A DNA stretch of 64,000 bases from an uncultured beta proteobacterium (lineage in GTDB: Bacteria; Pseudomonadota; Gammaproteobacteria; Burkholderiales; Burkholderiaceae), in the NCBI GenBank assembly GCA_903935355.1, contig CAIZRK010000019.1:62001-126000 (forward strand), read 5' to 3'. Both the position numbers and the translations under genes were made by a program. Positions 37,304-46,284 of the stretch are shown here, piece by piece (the stretch's first letter is position 1; every line of letters begins with the position of its first letter). A model generated the notes under the pieces. The model was given only the letters and a program-made list of their open reading frames with translations, did not search any database and was not told the DNA's origin.

Positions 37304-37786
37304 TTAATTTAATAAATGAATCTTATCCGCTTTAATTGCGCCAACTTGATCCCAGTCTTTGATGTCAAATATGAGTTCAATCAAGGCGCAAGTAGGCATG
37401 GCAATGGGCTCTCCTGCCAAATGACATGCTAGAGTAGAAATGCTGGGATTGTGCCCAACAATCATTAACTTATCTACCTTTTTGGAAACCTTAGATATTA
37501 AGCTTAAGATATTTTGTACATCTGCGCCATATAAGCGCTTTTCTACTGCAATATATTTTTGTTTGTAACCCAATTTATTGGCCACTAGTTGTGCTGTGGT
37601 GATTGTGCGAATAGATGGGCTCGTTAGAATCAAATCAAAGTCTAGTGATTTTTTTAATAATTTAGAACCTAACTTTTTTGCATCTTTTACACCCCTATCA
37701 GATAAGGTCCTATCTATATCTGGTACCAATATTCCACCTGCAATGGCTTTAGCATGACGTAGGAGGAATAGGGATTTTGTGGTCAT
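37304..37786 (-). CDS. sixA: SixA-like histidine phosphatase
   Basis: 160-residue phosphoglycerate-mutase-fold phosphatase with the catalytic LLRHAKA (His11), SDRGVKDAKKLG, TSPSIRTITTAQ and VGHNPSIS motifs. SixA proteins dephosphorylate phosphohistidine; target not determinable here. It lies 32 bp after the small ORF and upstream of the CHAD gene. Confidence 0.88.
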   Translation of the reverse strand: MTTKSLFLLRHAKAIAGGILVPDIDRTLSDRGVKDAKKLGSKLLKKSLDFDLILTSPSIRTITTAQLVANKLGYKQKYIAVEKRLYGADVQNILSLISKVSKKVDKLMIVGHNPSISTLACHLAGEPIAMPTCALIELIFDIKDWDQVGAIKADKIHLLN

Positions 37787-37818
37787 AATCCAGCGAGAAG
37801 ATGACCTTCATACATAAA

Positions 37819-37995
37819 TCATTTGCCTTTTCTTTCTTTGCCTAATTTCTCTAGCTTGCCATTTTCATAGCTACACCAGTAACGAATATCATCACCGAGC
37901 GTATCAATTTCTTTTCTAGATAGCTTCCGATATTCCATGAGATCAAGAATGCCAGTTTTTCTAAGATTTTTCAAAATATCGTTATAAGTACTCAT
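37819..37995 (-). CDS. Small 58-residue protein coupled to acetate kinase
   Basis: ATG at 37995 read to a TGA at 37819. The start overlaps the ackA stop in an ATGA, the classic sign of translational coupling. The product begins MSTYNDILKNLRKTG and ends KLGKERKGK; it is highly charged, probably helical, with one Cys and no membrane segment or signal. I do not recognise a family. The codon pattern has no rare run and the frame fills the gap between ackA and sixA, which supports a real gene. Confidence 0.7.
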   Translation of the reverse strand: MSTYNDILKNLRKTGILDLMEYRKLSRKEIDTLGDDIRYWCSYENGKLEKLGKERKGK

Positions 37996-39209
37996 TCTTC
38001 ACTCATTTCCATTTTGGCTAGACCAAAGGTGTGTCTTGCAATTACTCGCTCTTCATCTGTATGCATCTTTAAACATAATACCCTTGAATGGTCATCAGAA
38101 ATGATGGTTTCACCAGCCAGGTTACTATCCTCATCTAATTCAATGCCGATCCATGACATCTCCTTTAGCACTCTTGCTCGAATCATAGATGAGTTTTCAC
38201 CTATTCCACCAGTAAACACCAATACATCTAAACCAGCCATGAGGGCGGATAAGGCGCCAATTTCCCGTTTAACTTCTTTGACGTAGTAATCGATAGCCTC
38301 TTTTGCCGGCAAAAGATCGGAATTTTCTAAGGTACGCATATCATTTGAAATGCCGCCAGAAAGACCTTTAAGGCCAGATTCTTTATACAAAATATCGGAT
38401 ATTGCTTTGGCATCCATTTTCTCGTGTTCCATCATGTAAAGCAGTACTCCTGGATCGATTTCTCCACAGCGAGTTCCCATAGGTAACCCATCTAAGGACG
38501 AAAACCCCATCGTAGAAGCTATTGATACTCCATTATGTAATGCAGTCATCGAAGCGCCATTGCCTAAATGGGCGATGATCATTTTTCTACGAGCTTCTTT
38601 GGGAAACATATGCATTAAGCGCTCTGTGATGTATTCATAAGACAGCCCATGAAATCCATATCGACAGATACCCTTGTCATAAAAATATCGCGGAATGGCG
38701 TAGCAATCATCAACAAATGAATGGGTTCTATGAAATGCCGTATCAAAGCAGGCAATCTGTGGGATACCCCCGAAATATTCCTGAGCTGCCTTAATACCCT
38801 CTAAATTATGAGGTTGATGTAGGGGCGCTAGAACCATTAGTGACTCTAATTCATCCATAACTTCTTCTGTTATCAAGGTGGGCGCGCTATATTTCTGGCC
38901 GCCATGAACTACTCGGTGCCCCACTGCTATCACTTTTACATCATGTAAAGCTTTGTGCAACCAATTAATGAGGCAGGCTAAAGATTCTCGATGGGATTTG
39001 GGGCATTCGTTATTGGGCCAGGCAATGACTTCTTCAGTAGGTTGATCAACCCATTTAATCTTAAAGATTGCATCACCACCAATGCCATCAATTTGTCCTA
39101 CTACGAATTGATTTAACTGGGGTACTGAAAATAAAGAAAATTTGATAGATGAGGAGCCAGCATTTATCGTCAATATGGCCTTGCCCTGCATATGATTTGT
39201 ATTGCCCAT
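37992..39209 (-). CDS. ackA: Acetate kinase
   Basis: 405-residue acyl-phosphate kinase; acyl-phosphate plus ADP gives acyl acid plus ATP. Motifs: LTINAGSSSIKFSLF near 13-27, VGHRVVHGG, ACFDTAFHRTH, HLGNGASMTAL, GEIDPGVLLYMM and FTGGIGENSSMIR. The ATG at 39209 has an AAGG site 7 bases upstream. It is 10 bp behind the MaoC-Pta fusion gene, so the two form an acyl-CoA to ATP route. Confidence 0.94.
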   Translation of the reverse strand: MGNTNHMQGKAILTINAGSSSIKFSLFSVPQLNQFVVGQIDGIGGDAIFKIKWVDQPTEEVIAWPNNECPKSHRESLACLINWLHKALHDVKVIAVGHRVVHGGQKYSAPTLITEEVMDELESLMVLAPLHQPHNLEGIKAAQEYFGGIPQIACFDTAFHRTHSFVDDCYAIPRYFYDKGICRYGFHGLSYEYITERLMHMFPKEARRKMIIAHLGNGASMTALHNGVSIASTMGFSSLDGLPMGTRCGEIDPGVLLYMMEHEKMDAKAISDILYKESGLKGLSGGISNDMRTLENSDLLPAKEAIDYYVKEVKREIGALSALMAGLDVLVFTGGIGENSSMIRARVLKEMSWIGIELDEDSNLAGETIISDDHSRVLCLKMHTDEERVIARHTFGLAKMEMSEE

Positions 39210-39219
39210 ATTTAATACC

Positions 39220-40647
39220 TTATTCGCTGGCTGTGCTTAAATTAAAGGTCGAATATCCATTAATCAAAAAGGCATGGTAAAGCTGCGCTAAGGCGCAAGA
39301 AGCTAACCTTGCCCTCTCATTATCAGCCCTGCTAGTGAGCATAATCGGTACTTGGGCTCCCAAGACTAAGCCAGCAGGTTGTGCATGGGAGATAAACGTT
39401 AATTGTTTAGCAAGCATATTGCCGGCTTCTAAATTTGGCACTACTAAAACTTGTGCTTTTCCCGCAACAGGCGATATGAGGTGCTTAGTTTTTGCGGCCC
39501 CCATGTCAATTGCGTTATCCATAGCCAATGGCCCATCGACCAAAGCCCCGGAAATTTGTCCACGATCAGCCATTTTTGCCAAAATAGCTGCATCCATTGA
39601 GGATGGGATATTAAAACTTACAGTTTCGACAGCAGAAAGAATTGCGACATACGGAAGAACAATGCCACATGCCCTTGCTAGATCAATGGCATTTTGAATA
39701 ATATCGACCTTAGTGGCTAGATCTGGTGCGATATTGATTGCAGCATCAGTAATAAACAGGGGTTGATCCAAGGTGGCCACATTCAGAACAAAGACATGAG
39801 AAATACGTCTTAGGGTTCTTAAACCGCCATCCTTCTTGACAACTTGTGAAAGTAATTCATCTGAATGAAGATTGCCTTTCATGATAGCTGTTGCTCTTTG
39901 TTGGTGCACTAATTCAACCGCCTTTGCAGCTGCTAACTTATGGTCTGTAATATCGATAAGCTCAATATTGGAGATATCGAGTTTTGCCTCTTTAGCTGCC
40001 TTGTCTATTTGAAGACGTGAGCCAATCAAAATCGGGACAATCAAACCCTCAGTCTTGGCTAAAATGGCCCCCGCTAAAGAGGTAGCATCATCTGGGCAAA
40101 CCACCGCTGTGGGCATAGGCTGAAGCTTTTTGGCTTCCTTAATAAGGCGGTCAAAATGATCGTGCTCGTCCATGAGTAGTCCAGGTAACTCATTCGGGCT
40201 TAAAAATACATTTTCCAGGGGCGCGTCAACAATTGCCTTTCCAGAGGCAATGCAAACTCCCTGCGCATTTTTTACTGAGGTGTCAAAAACTACTTCTGGA
40301 CATTCTAATTTTTTGCTAAGAGTAACGGAAATCTGGAGAACGTCCCCTACATGTGCACGACCCTTAAAATCAAAATCTTGAGAACGATATAAGGTGCCTG
40401 GGCCAGGCAGAATATTTCCTAGAACACTAGAAATTAAGGATCCTATCCACATAGATGGCGCTACTACCGAGGTGCTACTTTCATTTTGAACGTCAAGGTG
40501 TGGAATGTTTAATGGATTGAGGTTGCCTGATGCATGAGCAAATAAAAATAAATCGCGAGAGGTTACTCGTTTTTCAATTGAAGCAGTATCTCCAATACTG
40601 AGCTCTGACCAGGTGCGATTTTTTAATCCATTAACAGGCGCATTCAT
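39220..40647 (-). CDS. MaoC-like / phosphate acetyl- or butyryltransferase fusion
   Basis: 475 residues. An N-terminal MaoC hotdog domain (about 10-140, LFLFAHASGNLNPLNIPHLD, GRAHVGDVLQISVTL) is fused to a phosphotransacylase domain (about 170-475, AGAILAKTEGLIVPILIGS, ADRGQISGALVDGPLAMDNA, PVAGKAQVLVVPNLEAGNML). It would hydrate an enoyl-CoA and/or move an acyl group from CoA to phosphate. This fusion next to acetate kinase and a DUF3141 gene recurs in proteobacteria (recalled, not searched). 2 bp separate it from the DUF3141 gene. Confidence 0.9.
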   Translation of the reverse strand: MNAPVNGLKNRTWSELSIGDTASIEKRVTSRDLFLFAHASGNLNPLNIPHLDVQNESSTSVVAPSMWIGSLISSVLGNILPGPGTLYRSQDFDFKGRAHVGDVLQISVTLSKKLECPEVVFDTSVKNAQGVCIASGKAIVDAPLENVFLSPNELPGLLMDEHDHFDRLIKEAKKLQPMPTAVVCPDDATSLAGAILAKTEGLIVPILIGSRLQIDKAAKEAKLDISNIELIDITDHKLAAAKAVELVHQQRATAIMKGNLHSDELLSQVVKKDGGLRTLRRISHVFVLNVATLDQPLFITDAAINIAPDLATKVDIIQNAIDLARACGIVLPYVAILSAVETVSFNIPSSMDAAILAKMADRGQISGALVDGPLAMDNAIDMGAAKTKHLISPVAGKAQVLVVPNLEAGNMLAKQLTFISHAQPAGLVLGAQVPIMLTSRADNERARLASCALAQLYHAFLINGYSTFNLSTASE

Positions 40648-40649
40648 GA

Positions 40650-43028
40650 TTATGCATCCAGGTCATCTGCTAAATCAGTTACTTCAGATGATATTGAATC
40701 AATTTCGCTAACGCGTTTTCTCTTCTTCATTAGCAATTCTTCAATTTGGCCATACATTTTCAAGGCAAAAGGATGCATTGTGTCGCGTGGTCCGGCAATG
40801 TCCATGACTAACTTCAGTGCTTTCTTATGCTTATCAGCTGTATCAAGTAATAAAGGAAGGGTATCAATAGCAAGTTTAGGTTCAAAGTCAACAATCATCG
40901 CCTGTTGATGAACAAGCTTAACAATATCCTCATGCTCCATATCAGGGAATAACTTGGAGTGGCCTAAAGCAATTAATTCACGCTCTAGTCTAGTCCTTCT
41001 GACATAGCCACGCGCAGAGTTCAATAAATGCAAAATGCGTACTACCCCTTCTGCCAAACCCCCTTGCGTCACATTGCTTAAGGCAGCATGCACATCTGGC
41101 ATTTGACGAACATCCACATTTTGTCGTTTTGGTAAGTTATTTTCTTTAGGGCTAATGATTGCTTTTACTAATGGAGATGTATACATCGAAAAAAATGTTG
41201 TCTCTGTCATGGAATCGCGCATACTGCGAAATAAATTGAGTTGTGTCTCAATTAATTCACTAGTTACCCTTTCAGCCATAATAAAAGGATTGTCTTGCCT
41301 AGCTGGCTTTCTATCTTGCGTAATAGCTTGTGCTGCTTTATCCAACATTGGCATAATTGGGTTCTTATCTGAGAACACCACTCGTTGAGTTCTCAAGGGA
41401 TGAGATTTCCGAATTAATGCTGCGCTTTCTGGGGTCGCCATATTTTGAATGGCGGGACGTACAAACCTGTCATATATTTCAGTATTGATATTAGACAATT
41501 GAGCTACCTCAGTAAATAACTCTTCATCATCCCTGCCATCACCTAATGACAATATATCACCCATGCCTCGTGGCTCGAAACGAATATGAACTCGATCTTC
41601 CTCATCATCAAGTTTCATTTCATATAAACCGGGCGATAATGCTTCGATCGCACGAACTGTATCGGTAATGGCTACGTGCTCACGGTTAGCAATCTGACTT
41701 GAGACAAAAATACCAAGGTGGCCAATGGAATCATGCAACATGTACACAATTCTCTGACCTCTTGCTTTGATTTCCTCAACACTAGTGTAAAGGTCGGGTA
41801 TCCAATTTAAGGCTTGTTGTGGTGGTGTAATGTTATCGCCATGAGAAGCAAATACAATAATTGGAGATTGAATGACTTTGAGATCAACCCGATCCATTCC
41901 TAAGATTGCCTCACCAGATGCTAACTTATTGCCAATGAATAGGTTATCCAAAATCCAACGCATCTCCGCTTCAGTCATGAAGCAGTAGCCGCCCCACCAC
42001 TTTTCAAAGTCTAAAAACCTTTGGGCCTCAGTATCGACATTGGAATACAAATTGTAATATTTTGCAAAAAAACTATTTGCTGGATTTAATGCTTCAAAAT
42101 TAGCTACTAAATTAGCACCATCAAATAAGCCATCACCAACATCGGCAAGCATGAGTGCTGACATGGCACCTCCACGCATACCGCCGGTGTAACGCATTGG
42201 GTTATCACCTACCTTACCAGCCCAGTAGGACATTGGTGCGCCATTAAGAACAATCGGCCCCATCAGCTCTGGTATAGCAGCAGCTAATAGCATTGCAGCC
42301 CAACCACCTTGACAGTTCCCAACCACAATCGGTTTTGGAGAGTTGGGATGTTGCTCAACAATATGCTTAAGAAAGACTATTTCTGCATCACGAACATCTG
42401 CAATGGTTTGATTGGGTTCGGGCATAGGTCTAAATGCAACAAAATACACTTGATGACCATCTGCAAATGCCTCACCTACTTGGCTATCAGGCTTAAAGCC
42501 GCCAATACCTGCGCCATGGCCAGCACGGGGGTCAATAATCATGACTGGAGCACGTTTTTCGTCGATGACTATACCGTCAGGCGGTATTATTTTGAGAAGC
42601 AGGTAATTAACTGGGGTGCTTAAGTTATGGCCATCAATAATAATGTCATAGCCAAAATCTAGAACTGGCGGCATTCCTGATTCAACATGATCAAGATATA
42701 CGTTGCCACGTTTACGTAAGGTTTCAAAAACCATAGCGCTACGCTGAGTCGAATCGGTTAAGTATTCTTGCCACATCTCCCATAAAGCGCTCGGGTCAGA
42801 AGCCATTAATGAAGTAGCCTTTTCTTTTGTTTTTTCAATAAGCTTTTCAATCTTTTTGGATTCAGAAAGGACAACACTATCAAGCTTTTGCCTATGGATA
42901 GATTTAAGCTCTAATATTTTATGTAAGGATTGTTTCTGGCCCTTGCGGGACAATTCAGCCGCCTTCATATTTTTTTGAAGAATGTTTCTGAAGGACGAAA
43001 TAGGATCGGGTTGGCTAAAATCTATCAT
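40650..43028 (-). CDS. DUF3141 protein, PHA-synthase-like hydrolase fold
   Basis: 792 residues. A basic N-terminal helix region (15-75) is followed by ALWEMWQEYLTDSTQRSAMVFETLRKRG-like sequence (81-108, here cited as WQEYLTDSTQRSAM), reminiscent of PhaC and its partners. An alpha/beta hydrolase domain has elbow GNCQGGW at 237-243, with Cys239 in the nucleophile place as in PHA synthases, then Asp in SHGDNITPP and His in DSIGHLGIF. The C-terminal third is helical. Function unproven. It opens the operon ahead of MaoC-Pta and ackA. Confidence 0.87.
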   Translation of the reverse strand: MIDFSQPDPISSFRNILQKNMKAAELSRKGQKQSLHKILELKSIHRQKLDSVVLSESKKIEKLIEKTKEKATSLMASDPSALWEMWQEYLTDSTQRSAMVFETLRKRGNVYLDHVESGMPPVLDFGYDIIIDGHNLSTPVNYLLLKIIPPDGIVIDEKRAPVMIIDPRAGHGAGIGGFKPDSQVGEAFADGHQVYFVAFRPMPEPNQTIADVRDAEIVFLKHIVEQHPNSPKPIVVGNCQGGWAAMLLAAAIPELMGPIVLNGAPMSYWAGKVGDNPMRYTGGMRGGAMSALMLADVGDGLFDGANLVANFEALNPANSFFAKYYNLYSNVDTEAQRFLDFEKWWGGYCFMTEAEMRWILDNLFIGNKLASGEAILGMDRVDLKVIQSPIIVFASHGDNITPPQQALNWIPDLYTSVEEIKARGQRIVYMLHDSIGHLGIFVSSQIANREHVAITDTVRAIEALSPGLYEMKLDDEEDRVHIRFEPRGMGDILSLGDGRDDEELFTEVAQLSNINTEIYDRFVRPAIQNMATPESAALIRKSHPLRTQRVVFSDKNPIMPMLDKAAQAITQDRKPARQDNPFIMAERVTSELIETQLNLFRSMRDSMTETTFFSMYTSPLVKAIISPKENNLPKRQNVDVRQMPDVHAALSNVTQGGLAEGVVRILHLLNSARGYVRRTRLERELIALGHSKLFPDMEHEDIVKLVHQQAMIVDFEPKLAIDTLPLLLDTADKHKKALKLVMDIAGPRDTMHPFALKMYGQIEELLMKKRKRVSEIDSISSEVTDLADDLDA

Positions 43029-43132
43029 TGCTACCTCTCGGTGGAGTAAAACTTGGTGGTTGAACCATTACTCTAGGAATAAAACATGTCAGCTTGATGT
43101 AACTTTTGTGACACTTTTACTTGGGCGAACCT

Positions 43133-43690
43133 TTAAGCAGTTTGATTGGTAGCAATATACATCTTGGGGTCATCTTCATCACTGTGCAATTCGTAACCTA
43201 GATGCCGCATCAATACCAACATATCGTGATTTTCTTTAACCACGTAGCCATAGATTTCAGATAAACCATTAAGCTTGGCACAATCTAAAATCCCCTGCAT
43301 TAAATGAGATCCAATACCTTCGTGATGGTAATCATCACTTACAGATAAAGAGAACTCTCCTCTTGTGCTATTGGCGTCTCTAACATAGCGTGAAATGCCT
43401 ACTAGACTCTCTTGGTCCGAGTCAGGATGTTTTATATAAGCTGCTAATGCGAAATCATCAGGCGTAGATGCACTAATGATTTTCTCTAAAAGAGCTTCTG
43501 GTAGCGTGGACATTGCGTGGGCATATCTGAAATATCTACTCTGGGATGATAAATGTTGAAATAGATCTAGCACTGCCTCGCGATCATCGTGAGAAATAGG
43601 CTTAATATCATAATCACCACCATGAGATAAAGACCATTTCTTGATGTAACTAGAGCTCAATGCGTTGTTGATAGTCGTTATAGAGTCCAT
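43133..43690 (-). CDS. GNAT acetyltransferase resembling the PatZ C-terminal domain
   Basis: 185-residue single GNAT domain. YDIKPISHDDREAVLDLFQHLSSQSRYFR near 27-55 and VSDDYHHEGIGSHLMQGILDCA near 118-140 (acetyl-CoA pyrophosphate loop) match the GNAT part of protein lysine acetyltransferases of the Pat/PatZ type, without their acyl-CoA synthetase-like part. Position next to acetyl-phosphate and CoA-transfer genes suggests it acetylates metabolic enzymes (inference). 3 bp behind the CoA-transferase B gene. Confidence 0.83.
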   Translation of the reverse strand: MDSITTINNALSSSYIKKWSLSHGGDYDIKPISHDDREAVLDLFQHLSSQSRYFRYAHAMSTLPEALLEKIISASTPDDFALAAYIKHPDSDQESLVGISRYVRDANSTRGEFSLSVSDDYHHEGIGSHLMQGILDCAKLNGLSEIYGYVVKENHDMLVLMRHLGYELHSDEDDPKMYIATNQTA

Positions 43691-43693
43691 TTT

Positions 43694-44368
43694 TTATTCC
43701 TCAGCCAAATCCATCTCATGAAGATTCCCTGAAATAATCAAAGGTGTGCCCGTTGCTGCTATTACTTCTTCTACCGTTACATTAGGCGCCAATTCTTTTA
43801 AAACCAAGCCTTCTGGCGTAGGTTCAATTACCGCCAGATCCGTTACGATCAAACTCACTGGGCGGGTTGCTGTTAAAGGCAGAGTACAGTGATCCACTAT
43901 TTTATGGACTCCCTTAGCTGTATGCTGCATGGCGACAATCACCCTTTTCGCACCGGTTACTAAATCCATAGCCCCGCCCATACCGGGAGCCATCTTGCCC
44001 GGAATCATCCAGTTCGCTAATTTGCCATTAGCATCAACTTGCAGGCCGCCTAATACAGTCATATCTAAATGGCCACCACGGATTAATCCAAATGAAAACA
44101 CCGAATCGATTCTGGCAGCACCAGGTATTGCCATCACTGGAGTGCCGCCGGCATCAGTTAAATCATCATCTTCCATGCCTTCTGGAGGCCGAGCTCCAAG
44201 ACCAATTAAGCCATTTTCTGATTGCAAAAAGACGGTCATATTTTTAGGTAGGTAATTAGCCACTTGCGTAGGTAATCCAATGCCTAAATTAACCAGCATC
44301 CCTTCAGAAAATTCCTTAGCAACTCGTTTTGCAATGACTTCGTTTGGGGAGAGTGTTTTCATGTCCAA
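43694..44368 (-). CDS. 3-oxoacid (acetate/acetoacetate) CoA-transferase subunit B
   Basis: 224-residue beta subunit. The catalytic Glu lies in LQSENGLIGLGARP near 48-61; other typical stretches are NLGIGLPTQVANYLP and GGHLDMTVLGGLQVDANG. It transfers CoA between succinyl- or acetyl-CoA and a 3-oxoacid. Immediately follows subunit A (7-bp gap). It resembles ScoB/AtoA; the exact acid preference is not readable. Confidence 0.92.
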   Translation of the reverse strand: MDMKTLSPNEVIAKRVAKEFSEGMLVNLGIGLPTQVANYLPKNMTVFLQSENGLIGLGARPPEGMEDDDLTDAGGTPVMAIPGAARIDSVFSFGLIRGGHLDMTVLGGLQVDANGKLANWMIPGKMAPGMGGAMDLVTGAKRVIVAMQHTAKGVHKIVDHCTLPLTATRPVSLIVTDLAVIEPTPEGLVLKELAPNVTVEEVIAATGTPLIISGNLHEMDLAEE

Positions 44369-44375
44369 TTAAGTC

Positions 44376-45038
44376 CTAGTGATGTTTATGAGGCATGGAA
44401 ATAAGCTCAGTCACAATTGCGCCTGGTGTAATAACATCATTTGGAGAAATCATGCCAACTGGAACAATTTCGCTGGTCTCGCAGAGCACTATTTTTGCTG
44501 CCATGGCCATCACTGGGTTAAAGTTTGTTGCTGTTAGTTGATAGGCTAGGTTGCCAAGATAATCGGCTTGATGCGCATGTATAAGCGCGAAATCGGCAAA
44601 GATCGGGAGTTCTAATAACCAATTTTCACCATGAATATTGATTACTTGTTTACCTTCTTCTACCAAAGTGCCTATACCTGTTTTAACCAATACCCCACCT
44701 AAGCCAAATCCTGCCGCCCGAATACGTTCAGCTAAATTACCTTGAGGTACTAAATCAACTTTGATGTCCTCGCTAAACATTTTTTCTTGAGTTTCAGGAT
44801 TTAAGCCGATATGGCTAGCGATTACATGTTTTACTTGACCACTAGAAATCAATTTTCCAATGCCATAGTTAGGCTTACCCGTGTCATTAGCAATCACAGT
44901 TAAATTAGATGTACCTGCGGCCACTAAAGCATCAATCATGCGATGGGGTGATCCAATGCCCATGAACCCACCAATCATTAAAGATGCACCATTAGGAATT
45001 AGTTCAATTGCTGTTTCTACTGATATCGCTTTTTTCAT
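44376..45038 (-). CDS. 3-oxoacid (acetate/acetoacetate) CoA-transferase subunit A
   Basis: 220-residue alpha subunit with LMIGGFMGIGSPHRMIDAL near 20-38, the CoA-binding glycine loop, and VDLVPQGNLAERIRAAGFGLGGV. It pairs with subunit B downstream. The start overlaps the stop of the preceding small gene by an ATGA (45035-45038). Confidence 0.92.
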   Translation of the reverse strand: MKKAISVETAIELIPNGASLMIGGFMGIGSPHRMIDALVAAGTSNLTVIANDTGKPNYGIGKLISSGQVKHVIASHIGLNPETQEKMFSEDIKVDLVPQGNLAERIRAAGFGLGGVLVKTGIGTLVEEGKQVINIHGENWLLELPIFADFALIHAHQADYLGNLAYQLTATNFNPVMAMAAKIVLCETSEIVPVGMISPNDVITPGAIVTELISMPHKHH

Positions 45039-45361
45039 ATTGATTTAACTTCTTCTCCTTGGTGATGCCCTAAATTTAGCCTTTGAAAAATCTCTTCTTC
45101 TAAAGGACTATTACCATCAGGTACACCATGCTCAGCTCTCAGTTGATGGATATGCCCGCGTAGCAATATAAGACCCTTTAGAGTGGCTAATTTATGGAAA
45201 TGTTCATGGTCATTTGGCAAATTAGTGCTTAAGAGATCATCAACCACCTTGGGATTTTCAATATCGACATTTAAAAAATAAGCCAATCGAACAATTTCCT
45301 TATTGAGTTCATGAATATCTTCATTTAAGCGCAAATCTTCTAAGGCATTTTCGGGTAGCAT
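45035..45361 (-). CDS. Hypothetical helical protein between fabI-like and CoA-transferase genes
   Basis: 108 residues from MLPENALEDLRL; mostly helical, rich in His, Glu and Leu (NDHEHFHKLATLKGLILLRGHI), no signal or membrane segment. Start 45361 is preferred since it begins 2 bp after the upstream stop; 45382 would overlap that gene. Not recognised. Its tight packing between enzyme genes suggests an accessory role in the same pathway. Confidence 0.78.
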   Translation of the reverse strand: MLPENALEDLRLNEDIHELNKEIVRLAYFLNVDIENPKVVDDLLSTNLPNDHEHFHKLATLKGLILLRGHIHQLRAEHGVPDGNSPLEEEIFQRLNLGHHQGEEVKSI

Positions 45362-45363
45362 GC

Positions 45364-46119
45364 TTATGACACCGCATGGCAACCGCCATCAACATAAATT
45401 GTTTGCCCTGTCATGCCACTAGAGGTGTCATTACATAAAAAAGCTGTTAGATTTGCCACTTCATCTGTAGTTACGAGTCGGGCTAATGGCGCTCTTTCGA
45501 TTGCATGTTTCATCAAAACATCAAACTCTTCAATACCCGAAGCAGCCCTAGTCATAATGGGACCAGGAGAGACTGCATGCACCCGAATGTTTTGCGGACC
45601 CAATTCAAGTGCCATATATCTCACTAAAGACTCTAGTGCAGCTTTAACGGGGCCCATGAGTCCGTAATGAGGAACAGCCTCATCTGCTCCGATATAAGTC
45701 ATTGTCACCAGACTACCGCCATCTGTCATATAAGGAGTACATAGATGTGCGATTTCTGCAAATGAATGGCAAGAAATTGCCATTGCCCTTGAAAATCCAG
45801 CGCTAGAACTATCAATTACCCTGCCATGAAGATCCTCTAGAGGCGCCCAAGCAATTGAATGCACAATAAAATCAAATTGACCGAGTTCATCTGCTACATC
45901 ATTAATGAACGTCTTTAGCTGTTCTGAATCTTCAACGTTGCATGCTTGAACTGGTATATCTAGAGAAAGCAGCCCAGGAGAAACAATGTCGTAGGCTTTT
46001 TGATTTAGGCAGGAAGCAATCACCATGGCGCCCTCTGCACGCAATTTCTTAGCTACAGCATAAGCAATACTCTTATCGTTTGCTACACCAAATACAATGC
46101 CATTTTTGCCTTTTAGCAT
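45364..46119 (-). CDS. Enoyl-ACP reductase-like SDR (FabI type)
   Basis: 251-residue short-chain dehydrogenase of the FabI group. NAD-binding start GIVFGVANDKSIAYAVAKKL near 7-26, active-site VTMTYIGADEAVPHYGLMGPVKAAL with Tyr and Lys in Y-x6-M/V-x-x-x-K spacing, and SPGPIMTRAASGI. It reduces enoyl thioesters. FabI homologues recur beside DUF3141/Pta/AckA genes (recalled), so it may be a pathway paralogue rather than the cell's essential FabI. First gene of the fabI - CoA-transferase - GNAT operon. Confidence 0.87.
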   Translation of the reverse strand: MLKGKNGIVFGVANDKSIAYAVAKKLRAEGAMVIASCLNQKAYDIVSPGLLSLDIPVQACNVEDSEQLKTFINDVADELGQFDFIVHSIAWAPLEDLHGRVIDSSSAGFSRAMAISCHSFAEIAHLCTPYMTDGGSLVTMTYIGADEAVPHYGLMGPVKAALESLVRYMALELGPQNIRVHAVSPGPIMTRAASGIEEFDVLMKHAIERAPLARLVTTDEVANLTAFLCNDTSSGMTGQTIYVDGGCHAVS

Positions 46120-46137
46120 AATTAATCCGATCCAAAT

Positions 46138-46165
46138 TGTATAAGCATCTATAGTGATGAATCAA
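46138..46165 (-). promoter_or_regulatory. Probable sigma-70 promoter of the fabI-like operon
   Basis: On the - strand TTGATT (46165-46160) and TATACA (46143-46138) stand 16 bases apart, about 20-45 bases before the start at 46119. Confidence 0.45.
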
Positions 46166-46224
46166 TATGACAATTTGATGGCGAAAGCTCCTACTAGTTT
46201 ATGTGCGCTTGATTTATAACAAGA

Positions 46225-46252
46225 AATCCCCAGTCATTGCGAACTGGGGATT
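46225..46252 (-). terminator. Terminator of the phasin gene
   Basis: AATCCCCAGT (46225-46234) pairs perfectly with ACTGGGGATT (46243-46252); on the - strand the hairpin is followed by a T-rich stretch. It lies 33 bp after the phasin stop. Confidence 0.75.
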
Positions 46253-46284
46253 GTCATGGTGACATAACAACTATTTAAAATTAC

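Noticed and set aside
39335-39697. 120-residue ORF antisense to the MaoC-Pta fusion
   Set aside because: Shadow frame of a confident gene.
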